A DNA stretch of 64,000 bases from Arthrobacter sp. S41. GTDB lineage: Bacteria; Actinomycetota; Actinomycetes; Actinomycetales; Micrococcaceae. Positions 1 to 8,521 of this stretch are shown here, one piece after another (positions within the stretch are counted from its first letter, which is position 1; every line of letters begins with the position of its first letter). The notes beneath the pieces were generated by a model that was not told where the DNA came from, did no database searches, and saw only the letters and a list, made by a program, of their open reading frames with translations. The translations under genes and the position numbers were made by a program. The stretch lies in the NCBI RefSeq assembly GCF_004320535.1, contig NZ_SIHY01000001.1, positions 2,401,109 through 2,465,108 of the forward strand, given 5' to 3'.

Positions 1-210
1 TGGCCAAGTACTGCCCGTGTCGTAATCTTTCATGGGCGAGACGATCAAGATGTTCCAGTGAAAATTGCTCGACTGGCTGCCGACAAAGCAGCGGCAGTGG
101 GGCAGGAGTATCGCTTCGCACTGTTTGCCTCAGATCATTACACTTGGATTGATCCGCACAGTAGCCAATGGGCTGCCTGCGTGGCCGCCTTGTCACCCCT
201 GCACTATTGA
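1..210 (+). CDS. alpha/beta hydrolase, C-terminal fragment (runs in from the left)
   Basis: Only the last 69 codons are in the window, in frame 1, ending at TGA 208-210. They read VVIFHGRDDQDVP followed 30 residues later by FASDHYTWIDP. This matches the end of an alpha/beta hydrolase: the HGxxDxxVP loop carries the acidic member of the triad and the His in SDHYTW would be the catalytic His. The nucleophile Ser lies outside the window. Dipeptidyl-peptidase/acyl-peptidase-like hydrolases fit best; the substrate is unknown. The next gene starts 9 nt downstream with its SD in the gap, so this is probably the upstream gene of the same operon. Confidence 0.7.
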   Translation, partial: WPSTARVVIFHGRDDQDVPVKIARLAADKAAAVGQEYRFALFASDHYTWIDPHSSQWAACVAALSPLHY

Positions 211-219
211 AGGAGCAGC

Positions 220-1119
220 ATGAACCCGACCGTGATCGGTGAAGCACTGGTCGACGTCTTGGCCTCCGGCATTACCCCCGCCCAAGAATTTGTGGGCGGA
301 AGCCCACTGAACGTCGCGGTATCACTGGCTCGTTTGGGTTATCCCGGAACGCTGATCTCCCGTTGGGGTGCTGACGATAAGGGCCGCAAGATCGAGGTCT
401 ATCTCGAAGAAAACAACGTGAAGTACATCGGTGGCGCCGATGACGAGGCCACCGTCATTGCCCACGGTATCTTGGACCCGGCCGGCGGTGCGGCGTTCGC
501 GTTTAACGCTTACTGGCAGATGCCAACCATCGGCCCTGAGTTGCCTCAAGATGTTGAGCTGGTGCACACCGGTTCCATCGCTACCCTCTTTAGCCCAGAA
601 GAGCTGTTGCCGTTGCTCTCGGCGGCCCGCACTCACGCGACCATCAGCTATGACCCGAACCTGCGCCCCTCGTTGGTGACCAACCATTCCCAGACCGTGG
701 CCGAGGTGGAACGCTTTGTCGCGCAAGCAGACGTGGTGCGTGTTTCAGGCATCGATCTAAAGTGGATGTACCCGATGCGTTCGGTTAAGGAATCTGCGCG
801 AGCCTGGCTAGACATGGGCCCGGCCATCGTTGTGTCCACCGCAGGATCACGTGGGTCTTGGGGCATCGTCCGGGCCGGAGATGCAGAATTTACCGCGGAA
901 CCTGTGGAAGTCACCGACACCGTGGGCGCTGGCGATACCTTCACCGCGGCGTTGCTGTGCTGGCTTGCCGAGCACGGCATGATCGGTGCATCCAACCGCG
1001 AAAAACTGGCCAAACTGCAGATCAACGAACTCTCGCAGGCCCTAGAATTTGCGGCCAAAGCATCGGCGGTCACGGTGCAACGAGCTGGCGCTAACCCGCC
1101 ACGACGCGAGGAGCTCTAG
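220..1119 (+). CDS. PfkB-family carbohydrate kinase (fructokinase-like)
   Basis: A 299-aa ribokinase/PfkB-fold kinase that would phosphorylate a free sugar with ATP in the cytoplasm. The N-terminal GEALVDVL and GGSPLNVAVSLARLG segment is the first PfkB signature with the substrate-binding GG. DTVGAGDTFTAALLCWL near residue 240 is the second signature, with the anion hole GAGD and the catalytic base Asp. Length is normal. ATG 220 follows AGGAG at 211-215. The closest match by eye is bacterial fructokinase, but related kinases for other sugars share these motifs. Followed at once by a HAD phosphatase and a glycerophosphodiesterase, in an apparent operon. Confidence 0.85.
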   Translation: MNPTVIGEALVDVLASGITPAQEFVGGSPLNVAVSLARLGYPGTLISRWGADDKGRKIEVYLEENNVKYIGGADDEATVIAHGILDPAGGAAFAFNAYWQMPTIGPELPQDVELVHTGSIATLFSPEELLPLLSAARTHATISYDPNLRPSLVTNHSQTVAEVERFVAQADVVRVSGIDLKWMYPMRSVKESARAWLDMGPAIVVSTAGSRGSWGIVRAGDAEFTAEPVEVTDTVGAGDTFTAALLCWLAEHGMIGASNREKLAKLQINELSQALEFAAKASAVTVQRAGANPPRREEL

Positions 1120-1120
1120 G

Positions 1121-1915
1121 GTGATCAAGCTGATCGCCTCGGACCTGGACGGGACTATCGTTTCCCCGGACGGGACCATTTCCGAGCGTACTCGACGCGC
1201 ATTCTTAGACGCTCGAGAAGCCGGAATCCAGATCGTATTTGTCACCGGCAGACCCTTTCGCTGGCTAAGTCCGATCATCCAAGCCTTTGGTGGCTTAGGC
1301 ACGGTGATCTGTTCCAACGGCGCGGTGCTCTACGACTTAGAACAAGACGAAGTGATCTGGTCACGCACGCTCAGCGCTGCTTTGGCACGTAAAGCTGCAG
1401 AAATCATTTTGCAGGTGGACCCGGAAGCTAGCTTTGCCGCCGAAACCACCAAGGGCTTGCACCTCTCGGACGGTTTTGCCGAACCCCATCATCGACTTGA
1501 TGACTGTGCGGAATTGGATCTAACGTCGGATGAAATTGATCAAGAAGGCATCGTTAAGTTCCTAGCTCGCTCAAGAAAACTGACGATGGATGATTTTTAT
1601 GCTGCGGTGCAGCCTGAATTACATCAACTAGTATCAATCACTCATTCGGCTTTTGACGTTTCCCTTTTAGAGATGGCCCACGTGGATATCAACAAAGCCA
1701 AGACGTTGAACGAGTATTGCCAACGCTTGGGTATCACCCCTGATGAGGTTATGGCGTTTGGGGATATGCCCAACGATATTCAGATGCTCGAATTTGCCCA
1801 ACATGGCTACGCCATGGCTTCGGGGCACCCGACCACGTTGGCTTGTGCCCGCTACCAAGCACCATCCTTTGCCGAGGATGGCGTCGCCCAAATCATTGAG
1901 GGACTACTGAAATGA
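1121..1915 (+). CDS. Cof-type HAD-superfamily phosphatase
   Basis: A 264-aa HAD phosphatase of the Cof/IIB class, acting on small phosphorylated metabolites. Motif I is IASDLDGTI near the N-terminus (nucleophile Asp and acid/base Asp); motif II lies in FVTGRPF; motif III/IV is MAFGDMPNDIQML with the Mg-binding Asp pair. The large cap insertion between motifs II and III is typical of Cof proteins. A longer reading frame exists upstream, but GTG 1121 is preceded by GCGAGGAG at 1105-1112 and starts one base after the kinase stop, so I use it. The stop overlaps the next start as ATGA. Confidence 0.85.
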   Translation: MIKLIASDLDGTIVSPDGTISERTRRAFLDAREAGIQIVFVTGRPFRWLSPIIQAFGGLGTVICSNGAVLYDLEQDEVIWSRTLSAALARKAAEIILQVDPEASFAAETTKGLHLSDGFAEPHHRLDDCAELDLTSDEIDQEGIVKFLARSRKLTMDDFYAAVQPELHQLVSITHSAFDVSLLEMAHVDINKAKTLNEYCQRLGITPDEVMAFGDMPNDIQMLEFAQHGYAMASGHPTTLACARYQAPSFAEDGVAQIIEGLLK

Positions 1916-2631
1916 CTTTCGCTTTTGCACACCGTGGTGTCCGCACCGGGGATGAAGAAAATACGCTCATCGCTTTCCAGCGTGCAACTGCCTTGGGCGT
2001 GACCCATTTGGAATCAGACCTGCATGCCTCAGCCGATGGCACCGTGTTCCTGTTCCACGATGAGACCTTGGATCGGGTCACCAATGCCAGCGGAAAATTT
2101 GTTGAGCGCACCGACGCAGAATTGGCTGAAGTCCTTGCTGGTGGTCAGCCGTTATGCACCCTGGATGAGGTGCTGGATGCTTTCCCTGAAGCTATCTTCA
2201 ACTTGGATGTCAAAGATGATCTGGTCATTGGACCACTGGCGGAATTGATTGAACGCCGTGGGGCGCACGAACAAATCGCGATTGCCGCATTCCAAAGTGC
2301 GCGCACCCACGCGGTGCAACATCTGCTCTCAGCACCCATCAAGCGCTCGCCGGGACGCCGGGAAATCACAGTGATGTGGATCAGCGCCCATCTTTTAGGC
2401 TGGGTACCTAAGAAGCTGGTCAAGGGGTACTGGGCCGTTCAGATTCCATTTAAGCTACACGGACTGCCGGTGGCTACCAACCGCTTCACCAAGGCCATAC
2501 AGCGCGCCGGAGCGCAGGTGCACGTGTGGACCGTCAACGACGAACCAATCATGAGGTTATTGGTTGAACGCGAAGTTGACGCGATTATTTCCGATGAGGC
2601 TGAGCTGCTGATGAAGGTTCTGGAAGCCTAA
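1912..2631 (+). CDS. glycerophosphodiester phosphodiesterase (GDPD) family protein
   Basis: A 239-aa GDPD TIM-barrel enzyme expected to hydrolyse glycerophosphodiesters to glycerol-3-phosphate and an alcohol. AFAHRGVRTGDEENTLIAF has the catalytic His-Arg pair and the metal-binding Glu; HLESDLHASADGTVFLFHDETLDRVT has the ExD metal ligands and the second catalytic His. HVWTVND near the end is also family-typical. No signal peptide is visible, so a cytoplasmic form is likely. ATG 1912 overlaps the HAD gene stop (ATGA), indicating translational coupling. Confidence 0.88.
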   Translation: MTFAFAHRGVRTGDEENTLIAFQRATALGVTHLESDLHASADGTVFLFHDETLDRVTNASGKFVERTDAELAEVLAGGQPLCTLDEVLDAFPEAIFNLDVKDDLVIGPLAELIERRGAHEQIAIAAFQSARTHAVQHLLSAPIKRSPGRREITVMWISAHLLGWVPKKLVKGYWAVQIPFKLHGLPVATNRFTKAIQRAGAQVHVWTVNDEPIMRLLVEREVDAIISDEAELLMKVLEA

Positions 2632-2699
2632 AGCAGTCAGCAAAAAAGGTTTAGGTAGAAATCCGCACGAGAGTTCACCGGCCTATTTGCTAGGCGGAT

Positions 2700-3911
2700 C
2701 TACTTGCCTGCCCCGAGGGTGCAGTGCTTGAGCGTATGTTGATTCATTATTTCCGTTTCTGGCTCAAAACCTATTCCTGGCGCTGTTGGAAGAGGCAAGG
2801 TGCCCTCGGAGCTAAGCAGAGCTTGATGCGGCGCATGCCATGAATGCAGTTGCACTTCCCAATCGAGGAATGGAATTTCCAGCTCTGGTCGAATGTGCCC
2901 GTCTTCAAGACGCACTGGTGGATCCAGAGCAATGATCTGCGCGCTGGCTAGAAGTGCTGGTCCGAAGTAGAAGCAATGGGGAATGACGTGCACGTTGAGT
3001 CTTCTACCGGCTTCGCGCACCTGCAACATTGCACTGACTCCACCGATCTTGCCGATGCTTGGCTGGGCAAACTCTAGGGCACCGCGCGCCATGTCATTGA
3101 TGAGGCCATTGGTACCTGAGTGATTCTCACCTGCGGAAACATTGCTGAATTCGGAATTCAGTGCTTGCAGTGACTGCGAATCATCTGGTGGGAAAACTGG
3201 TTCCTCGATCCACAAGAGGTTCATGTCGGAAAGCTGTTCAAAAGCCGCACGGGCCTCCGACAATTTCCATTTGCAGTTCACATCGACCATCAACGGGTAG
3301 TCTCCGACGGCCTGCCGTGCTGCCTGAATTGCTGGTCTCGAGGATTCGTGTAATTTGAATGCCTTGAATCCACGGGACATAGCGCGGGAAAGGTGGAAGG
3401 AAACCTCTCCCGGGTCCTCGGCGTAATGAACCAGCGATGCATAGGCGTTGATCTCGTGGCGAGAATTGGCATTAATGTACTCACGCAGGGTTTTGCCGGC
3501 CCGCTTCGACGCAATATCCCATAGCGCGATGTCGATAGCAGACAGCGCATATTCAACAGGACCACTACGCCCGAATGCATGAAAGGCGTATTCCGCGGCG
3601 GGAAGACACTCGTCCAACTCAGTGCTTCGCCCCAAGAAGAAGGGCGCCACAATATGCTCAAGTGCTGCCCACGTAGCTGGATTCGCCTTGTGCCCAAAGC
3701 CTTCACCCCAACCGACAAGTCCCTGGACGGTCGTGATTTTTACGATCAAGGATTCCATCTGGGTGAAAGCCCGCGATGATGCATTGAAAGTATCGATTGA
3801 TTCCGCATTGGAATCTTCTGTTTTGCGACGCATCGCGTCAAATGGCAGCGAAATTAGATAGAGTTCTATGGACTCAACAATGTCCTTAAATTCGCTTCTG
3901 ACCTGAGACAA
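2700..3911 (-). CDS. enolase-superfamily (mandelate racemase/muconate lactonizing) enzyme, probable sugar-acid dehydratase
   Basis: A 403-aa protein of the enolase superfamily, which abstracts a proton alpha to a carboxylate. The three metal ligands are visible with the usual ~26-residue spacing: D210 (MVDVNCKW), E236 (LLWIEEP) and E262 (SAGENHSG). Possible acid/base residues are K186/H188 in FKLHE and H312 in IPHCFYFG. Most relatives beside sugar ABC transporters are sugar-acid dehydratases. The start is TTG 3911 with GAAGGA eight bases upstream. It diverges from the ABC operon across the intergenic region holding the LacI operator at 4067, so it may share that control. The precise substrate is unknown. 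Confidence 0.8.
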   Translation of the reverse strand: MSQVRSEFKDIVESIELYLISLPFDAMRRKTEDSNAESIDTFNASSRAFTQMESLIVKITTVQGLVGWGEGFGHKANPATWAALEHIVAPFFLGRSTELDECLPAAEYAFHAFGRSGPVEYALSAIDIALWDIASKRAGKTLREYINANSRHEINAYASLVHYAEDPGEVSFHLSRAMSRGFKAFKLHESSRPAIQAARQAVGDYPLMVDVNCKWKLSEARAAFEQLSDMNLLWIEEPVFPPDDSQSLQALNSEFSNVSAGENHSGTNGLINDMARGALEFAQPSIGKIGGVSAMLQVREAGRRLNVHVIPHCFYFGPALLASAQIIALDPPVRLEDGHIRPELEIPFLDWEVQLHSWHAPHQALLSSEGTLPLPTAPGIGFEPETEIMNQHTLKHCTLGAGK

Positions 3912-4021
3912 TTTATGAATCCTTCATTGAATCACTGATTTTTCTGGAGGGCACCCTTGAGGCCCGAGAGTTGGCATTGAGGATGTAAGCGCCACTACTG
4001 CAACTCATCTTACGAATGTGG

Positions 4022-4051
4022 TTGACCTCACGTTGGTCTTTAGTTTAGCGT
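4022..4051 (+). promoter_or_regulatory. putative promoter of the sugar ABC operon
   Basis: TTGACC at 4022-4027 and TAGCGT at 4046-4051 are separated by 18 bp. The predicted start (about 4058) falls just before the palindromic operator at 4065-4082, the arrangement expected for LacI repression. The two other promoters of this island have the same layout. Confidence 0.5.
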
Positions 4052-4064
4052 TATGGAACAGAGA

Positions 4065-4082
4065 TTGGAAAGCGCATTCCAA
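4065..4082. promoter_or_regulatory. LacI-family operator (copy 1)
   Basis: TTGGAAAGCGCATTCCAA is a dyad with a central GCGC, typical of LacI-family sites. Its 14-bp core GGAAAGCGCATTCC recurs exactly, on the opposite strand, at 15143-15156, and as a close variant at 16359-16372. Those two copies flank the LacI gene at 15246, so it is the likely binding protein. The site lies between the enolase-superfamily gene and the ABC operon. Confidence 0.75.
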
Positions 4083-4122
4083 CGTGTGTTGGCGAAGCAT
4101 TTCTTAAAGCAAGGAGTCAGTC

Positions 4123-4185
4123 ATGTCGGTCCCGATTCGCAAGGGGCACCCTAGCGTTCTGATGAAAGGAGGTGATGGCCAGTGA
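4123..4185 (+). CDS. 20-codon leader ORF overlapping the first ABC permease gene
   Basis: ATG 4123 follows AAGGAG at 4111-4116 with normal spacing and opens a 20-residue ORF beginning MSVPIRKG and ending MKGGDGQ. Its stop TGA (4183-4185) overlaps the GTG start of the permease at 4182. The last codons contain AAAGGAGGTGAT (4165-4176), nearly a perfect complement of the 16S rRNA 3' end, which serves as SD for the permease. This looks like a coupling leader. No run of one amino acid points to attenuation. Whether a functional peptide is made is unknown. Confidence 0.5.
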   Translation: MSVPIRKGHPSVLMKGGDGQ

Positions 4186-5108
4186 GCGCCATTGCCGAGT
4201 TGCAAAGCCTGAGTAAGAGTAAAGGTAAGAAGGCTCCTGCAAAAGATAACAAGGCCGCCCATATCTTCCTGATTCCATGGACGATAGGGCTCTTCCTGGT
4301 CACTTTGGGACCGATGGCGATGTCCTTATATCTCGCTTTTACGGACTACAACCTGTTGCAGTCACCGGAATTTACCGGGTTTGCAAACATCGAGCGGATG
4401 TTGGACGACCAACGACTGCATAATTCGCTGCGTGTGACCTTTACCTACGTTCTTATCGGTGTCCCGCTGCAACTTGCAGTTGCCCTCGCTGTTGCAATCT
4501 TGCTGGACCGGGGAATGCGCGGACTATCGTTCTACCGATCCGTTTTCTACCTCCCATCAATGCTCGGCTCGTCAGTAGCCATCGCAGTGTTGTGGAAGCA
4601 GATCTTTGGAACGACCGGCCTGGTCAACCAGATGCTCGAACTTGTAGGGATCCAAGGTATTGGCTGGATTTCGGATCCGAACACATCGCTTGGAAGCCTG
4701 ATCCTGCTGAACGTCTGGACCTTCGGATCACCCATGGTGATCTTCTTGGCTGGATTGCGCCAAGTTCCTGCCATGTACTACGAAGCCGCGTCCATTGACG
4801 GCGCATCCAAGTGGCGTCAGTTCCGGAGCATTACGCTCCCGATGATTAGCCCGATTATCTTCTTCAACCTCGTTTTGCAGATCATCGGAGCTTTCCAGAA
4901 CTTCACCCAAGCCTTCATTGTTTCCAACGGTTCGGGCGGACCGGCCGACTCCACGATGTTCTTCACTCTGTATCTGTATCAGCAAGGCTTCAAGCAATTC
5001 GACATGGGATACGCATCGGCCATGGCCTGGCTCTTGGTCCTCATCGTCGGCGCTTTTACCGCCGTGAACTTCTTAGTTTCAAAGTATTGGGTGTTCTACG
5101 ATGACTAA
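4182..5108 (+). CDS. carbohydrate ABC transporter permease, MalF/UgpA type
   Basis: A 308-aa inner-membrane permease of a CUT1 sugar importer. About six hydrophobic helices follow a short basic cytoplasmic N-terminus. The EAA loop that contacts the ATPase is visible as YYEAASIDGASKWRQFRSITLPMISP. It pairs with the permease at 5101 and probably with the lipoprotein receptor at 16440. No ATPase gene lies in the window, consistent with actinobacterial CUT1 systems that share an MsiK-type ATPase. The GTG start has an exceptionally strong SD (4165-4176) inside the leader ORF. Probably repressed by the LacI protein through the operator at 4067. Confidence 0.9.
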   Translation: MSAIAELQSLSKSKGKKAPAKDNKAAHIFLIPWTIGLFLVTLGPMAMSLYLAFTDYNLLQSPEFTGFANIERMLDDQRLHNSLRVTFTYVLIGVPLQLAVALAVAILLDRGMRGLSFYRSVFYLPSMLGSSVAIAVLWKQIFGTTGLVNQMLELVGIQGIGWISDPNTSLGSLILLNVWTFGSPMVIFLAGLRQVPAMYYEAASIDGASKWRQFRSITLPMISPIIFFNLVLQIIGAFQNFTQAFIVSNGSGGPADSTMFFTLYLYQQGFKQFDMGYASAMAWLLVLIVGAFTAVNFLVSKYWVFYDD

Positions 5109-6081
5109 TCAAACTTCGGTACCGCAGTCAGAAGATCTTGAACAAACTCCGCAAGATCATGCTCTCGACGAGGAAAAGATGATGGGCCAGAACCTGCCGG
5201 TCGGCGGAACTGATGCCACCGGGCGCAGGGTTAAAGGCCATCGGCCAAAGGCGCGCACACCGCTTCGTTCCGTCGTAAAACACACACTGTTGCTGCTGGC
5301 CGCAGGGGTAATGATTTACCCGCTGTTGTGGATGGTAGCCAGTTCTTTCAGGCCTAATGATCTGATTTTCCGCGAAGCTGGCCTCGTCATTTCGCAGGTA
5401 GATTGGAACAACTACCCCAATGGTTGGGACGCCCTTTCTGAGCCGTTCAGCAAGTACCTGCTGAACTCGGCCGTCCTGGTCATTGGATGCATCGTCGGAA
5501 ATCTTGTTTCGTGTTCAATGGCCGCTTATGCCTTTGCCCGACTTGAGTTCAAATTCAAGAAGATCATGTTTGTGCTCATGCTGATGACCATCATGCTTCC
5601 GATTCACGTGATCATCGTGCCGCAGTACGTCATGTTTTCTCAGATCGGATGGGTCAACACCTTCTGGCCGATTATCGTCCCGAAGCTGCTGGCAACCGAC
5701 GGTTTCTTCATCTTCCTCATGATCCAGTTCATTCGAGGTATCCCTAAAGATATGGACGAAGCTGCCCGTATCGACGGTGCCGGACACCCCCGGATCTTCC
5801 TGCAGGTCATCTTGCCGCTGATGGTTCCAGCGTTAGCGACCACAGCGATTTTCACCTTCATCTGGACCTGGAGCGACTTCTTCACTTCCTTGATCTACCT
5901 GACCAATCCAAGCAATTACACGGTGCAGGTGGCATTGAACGCCTTCATTGATTCAACGGGTGAATCGAACTGGGGAGCCCTGTTCGCCATGTCGATCGTT
6001 ACGCTCGTCCCGGTCTTCCTAGCATTCCTCTTCGGTCAAAAATATCTGGTCAAAGGCATTGCTACTACCGGCATCAAATAA
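5101..6081 (+). CDS. carbohydrate ABC transporter permease, MalG/UgpE type
   Basis: A 326-aa second permease subunit of the CUT1 importer, overlapping the first gene by 8 nt. It has about six helices and an EAA loop, MDEAARIDGAGHPRIFLQVILPLMVP. The cytoplasmic N-terminal extension of roughly 55 residues, rich in Glu, Asp and Arg/Lys, is longer than usual for MalG-type permeases. Internal starts such as the Met in EEKMMGQN would give a shorter form, but the overlap with the upstream gene favours ATG 5101. Confidence 0.9.
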   Translation: MTNQTSVPQSEDLEQTPQDHALDEEKMMGQNLPVGGTDATGRRVKGHRPKARTPLRSVVKHTLLLLAAGVMIYPLLWMVASSFRPNDLIFREAGLVISQVDWNNYPNGWDALSEPFSKYLLNSAVLVIGCIVGNLVSCSMAAYAFARLEFKFKKIMFVLMLMTIMLPIHVIIVPQYVMFSQIGWVNTFWPIIVPKLLATDGFFIFLMIQFIRGIPKDMDEAARIDGAGHPRIFLQVILPLMVPALATTAIFTFIWTWSDFFTSLIYLTNPSNYTVQVALNAFIDSTGESNWGALFAMSIVTLVPVFLAFLFGQKYLVKGIATTGIK

Positions 6082-6088
6082 GGAAAGA

Positions 6089-6121
6089 GATTGGCCCGGC
6101 GTTTCAGACTCCGGGCCAATC
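6089..6121 (+). terminator. intra-operon stem-loop after the permease genes
   Basis: GATTGGCCCGG (6089-6099) pairs perfectly with CCGGGCCAATC (6111-6121) around an 11-nt loop. No T-run follows at once, and the next gene starts only 50 nt downstream in the same direction. It may be an attenuating terminator or an mRNA-stabilising hairpin that sets lower expression of the enzymes than of the transporter. Confidence 0.6.
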
Positions 6122-6172
6122 GCATCTTGTCATCTCGGCAAATACTGCAGCACCTAGCTAAGGAGAAAACTG

Positions 6173-7528
6173 ATGGGAACAACAACACGTAAGCGCTACG
6201 TGCTGATCGGGGCCGGGAACAGATGCGAAATGTACATCACCTCAATCCTTGGCGACCACAGCAACGTAGCTGAATTGGTTGCCTTAACGGATACAAACCC
6301 AGGCCGGGTCGAGTACTACCAAGACGTTGTCGAGCAGAGCTTTGGGGAACGCTTGGGCTCCTTCGACCCCGACGAGCTGGATTCATTCATCCGCGAAAAT
6401 TCCATTGATCGGGTCATCATCACGACGCCGGACTATACCCACGCCGCCCTGATTTGCACCGCCATGTATGCGGGGGCCGATGTCATTGTAGAGAAGCCGC
6501 TGACCATCGATGCGGCGAGTACCGCGCGCATAGCGCAAGCCGTAGACGATACCGGTCGCGAGGTGATCGTCGCTTTTAACTATCGTTACTCACCGCGAAA
6601 TACGGCGTTGAAAAAGGCCATTGATGATGGACTGATCGGTCAGGTGACGTCGATAGATTTCAGCTGGATGCTCGACACCGTTCACGGAGCTGACTACTTC
6701 CGTCGCTGGCATCGACTCAAGGAGAATTCCGGCGGGTTACTGATCCACAAATCTAGTCATCATTTTGACCTCGTCAACTGGTGGCTTGATGATTCGCCTC
6801 AGAGCGTTTTTGCTGCCGGCGGCCTCAAATTTTATGGCCCAAAAAACGCCGCTGCGCGAGGACTGCAGACCCACGAACGCGGCACGCATGAGCTAAGCGA
6901 TCAAGAGCCCTTTGATCTGGACTTGCGTAGTGACGAACGCTTAGAGAAGTTGTACTTGGCTAATGAACATTTGGATGGTTACCGCCGCGATCAAGGCGTT
7001 TTTAATGGGCAAATTTCCATTGAAGACAATCTGAGCCTGACCGTTCAATACGACAAAGGCACCATTCTTTCCTATTCGCTTAATGCGCACAGTCCGTGGG
7101 AAGGATACCGAGTTGCGATCAACGGAACCGAAGGGCGTCTGGAACTTGATGTAGTTGAGCGGGCGGCGGTCCTACCGGCCTCCGGCGGCCGTCCAGTTGA
7201 TCCCTCTTACAACGACGATGGTCAGAGCAGCAAAGTGCGTTCCAAGGGGGAACGGCTCATACTTCAACGCCATTGGCAAGAAGCGGAAGAAATTCCCATT
7301 ATCAATTCCGAAGGTTCGCACGGTGGAGGCGATAAGCTTCTGCTTCAAGAACTCTTCCAGGGCCAGCAAGTTGACGGATATTCGCGGCAGGCCGGATTCC
7401 TTGATGGCGTACGAGCGATTGCGGTGGGAATCTGCGGGAACACTTCTTTGGAAACAGGCGAGCTAGTGAACGTGCGTTTTGCTGGACTGGGCGTTAATTT
7501 CTCAGCTGTCGACAAGGCTCAGGTGTAA
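6173..7528 (+). CDS. Gfo/Idh/MocA-family oxidoreductase (451 aa)
   Basis: An NAD(P)-dependent dehydrogenase of the glucose-fructose oxidoreductase/inositol dehydrogenase family. The N-terminal Rossmann fold shows YVLIGAGNRCEMY, and the catalytic EKP signature occurs as VIVEKPLTIDAA. At 451 aa it is longer than typical members (330-390) because the C-terminal alpha/beta domain carries insertions. ATG 6173 follows AAGGAG. It lies between the sugar permeases and an SDR and is one of three Gfo/Idh proteins in the island, so it probably oxidises the imported sugar or an intermediate. Substrate unknown. Confidence 0.82.
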   Translation: MGTTTRKRYVLIGAGNRCEMYITSILGDHSNVAELVALTDTNPGRVEYYQDVVEQSFGERLGSFDPDELDSFIRENSIDRVIITTPDYTHAALICTAMYAGADVIVEKPLTIDAASTARIAQAVDDTGREVIVAFNYRYSPRNTALKKAIDDGLIGQVTSIDFSWMLDTVHGADYFRRWHRLKENSGGLLIHKSSHHFDLVNWWLDDSPQSVFAAGGLKFYGPKNAAARGLQTHERGTHELSDQEPFDLDLRSDERLEKLYLANEHLDGYRRDQGVFNGQISIEDNLSLTVQYDKGTILSYSLNAHSPWEGYRVAINGTEGRLELDVVERAAVLPASGGRPVDPSYNDDGQSSKVRSKGERLILQRHWQEAEEIPIINSEGSHGGGDKLLLQELFQGQQVDGYSRQAGFLDGVRAIAVGICGNTSLETGELVNVRFAGLGVNFSAVDKAQV

Positions 7529-7536
7529 TTGAATCC

Positions 7537-8445
7537 ATGCGTGAAAAGGTAATTATTACCGGCGGTTCAGGTCGCCTCGGGCGGTCGGTTGTCGATGGTT
7601 TTGCAGCCGCAGGCCATGAAGTTATTTCACTGGATCGGGGATTGCCCGAGGAACCAGTGGCCGGCGTTGACTACCGCAGTATTGATCTACAAGACGCCGA
7701 AGCAACACAGACACTATTCAAAGAAATCAACCCCCAGGCAGTCGTCTCGTTGGCGGCCATGGCCGTTCCGTTCATGGCCCCTGAAGAGGTGCTTTTGCAG
7801 ACCAACGCTACGATTGCGCACAACGTCACCTCTGCAGCCGTAGAGTCAGGTGCGACGCGGGTGGTCTTGGCCTCCAGCCCTTCGATTATGGGCTACGGAT
7901 CTCCCGGTGGGTGGGTCCCTGAAAAGCTTCCACTGGACGAAAATGAAACGCCGAGACCCTGGCATGCTTATGGACTATCCAAGTTTGTGGCAGAACAGAT
8001 CGCGGCAATGTTCGCGGCCAAGTTGGGTCCCGAGAGCCCGGTGAAATTTGTGTCGTTCCGCCCGTGCTTTGTGATCGCAAAAGAAGAGTGGGAGGGAGCG
8101 CTGACCCAACAAGGCCACACCGTGGCCGAGCGTTTGGCGGATCCAACGCTATCGGCGCCGGCGCTGTTCAATTATGTCGATGCCCGCGACGTTTCGGACT
8201 TCTTGCTGCTACTTATTCAGCGATTTGATCGCGTCAACAGTGGCGATGTTTTCTTCGTCGGTGCCCAGGATGCCATGGCTACACGTCCACTGGCGGAAAT
8301 CATTCCAGAGATCTATCCGGAACTCGCAGAGTTGGCACAAGAACTGACTGGGCAGAGCCCGGCCTTCAGTATCCAGAAAGCACGCGAGGTGATCGGTTGG
8401 GAACCAAAGCGAAGCTGGCGAACTGAACTCAAGATCAAAGTCTAG
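7537..8445 (+). CDS. NAD-dependent epimerase/dehydratase (extended SDR)
   Basis: A 302-aa extended short-chain dehydrogenase. GGSGRLGRSVVDGF is the NAD-binding glycine motif, LASSPSIMGYG carries the catalytic Ser region, and HAYGLSKF is the YxxxK motif. These place it with nucleotide-sugar epimerases and the related uronate/aldose dehydrogenases. In a catabolic operon the latter role (oxidation to a lactone) seems more likely than nucleotide-sugar synthesis; this is inference. It starts 8 nt after the upstream oxidoreductase and is the last gene before a strong terminator. Confidence 0.8.
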   Translation: MREKVIITGGSGRLGRSVVDGFAAAGHEVISLDRGLPEEPVAGVDYRSIDLQDAEATQTLFKEINPQAVVSLAAMAVPFMAPEEVLLQTNATIAHNVTSAAVESGATRVVLASSPSIMGYGSPGGWVPEKLPLDENETPRPWHAYGLSKFVAEQIAAMFAAKLGPESPVKFVSFRPCFVIAKEEWEGALTQQGHTVAERLADPTLSAPALFNYVDARDVSDFLLLLIQRFDRVNSGDVFFVGAQDAMATRPLAEIIPEIYPELAELAQELTGQSPAFSIQKAREVIGWEPKRSWRTELKIKV

Positions 8446-8462
8446 GAAATTTGAGTAAAGAC

Positions 8463-8507
8463 AAACCGGTGAGTACGAGGATTTTCTCTCCTCGTACTCA
8501 CTGGTTT
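8463..8507. terminator. bidirectional terminator between convergent sugar operons
   Basis: A 19-bp stem with one G-T pair: AAACCGGTGAGTACGAGGA (8463-8481) against 8489-8507, with a 7-nt loop, followed on the plus strand by a T/C-rich tract. It separates the rightward ABC operon from the leftward operon ending at 8522. Confidence 0.9.
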
Positions 8508-8521
8508 TCTTCTTCGCGACG

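Noticed and set aside
2640..2699. Possible terminator between the GDPD and enolase-superfamily genes
   Set aside because: Only a 5-bp GCCTA/TAGGC stem with no T-run could be found, too weak to call.
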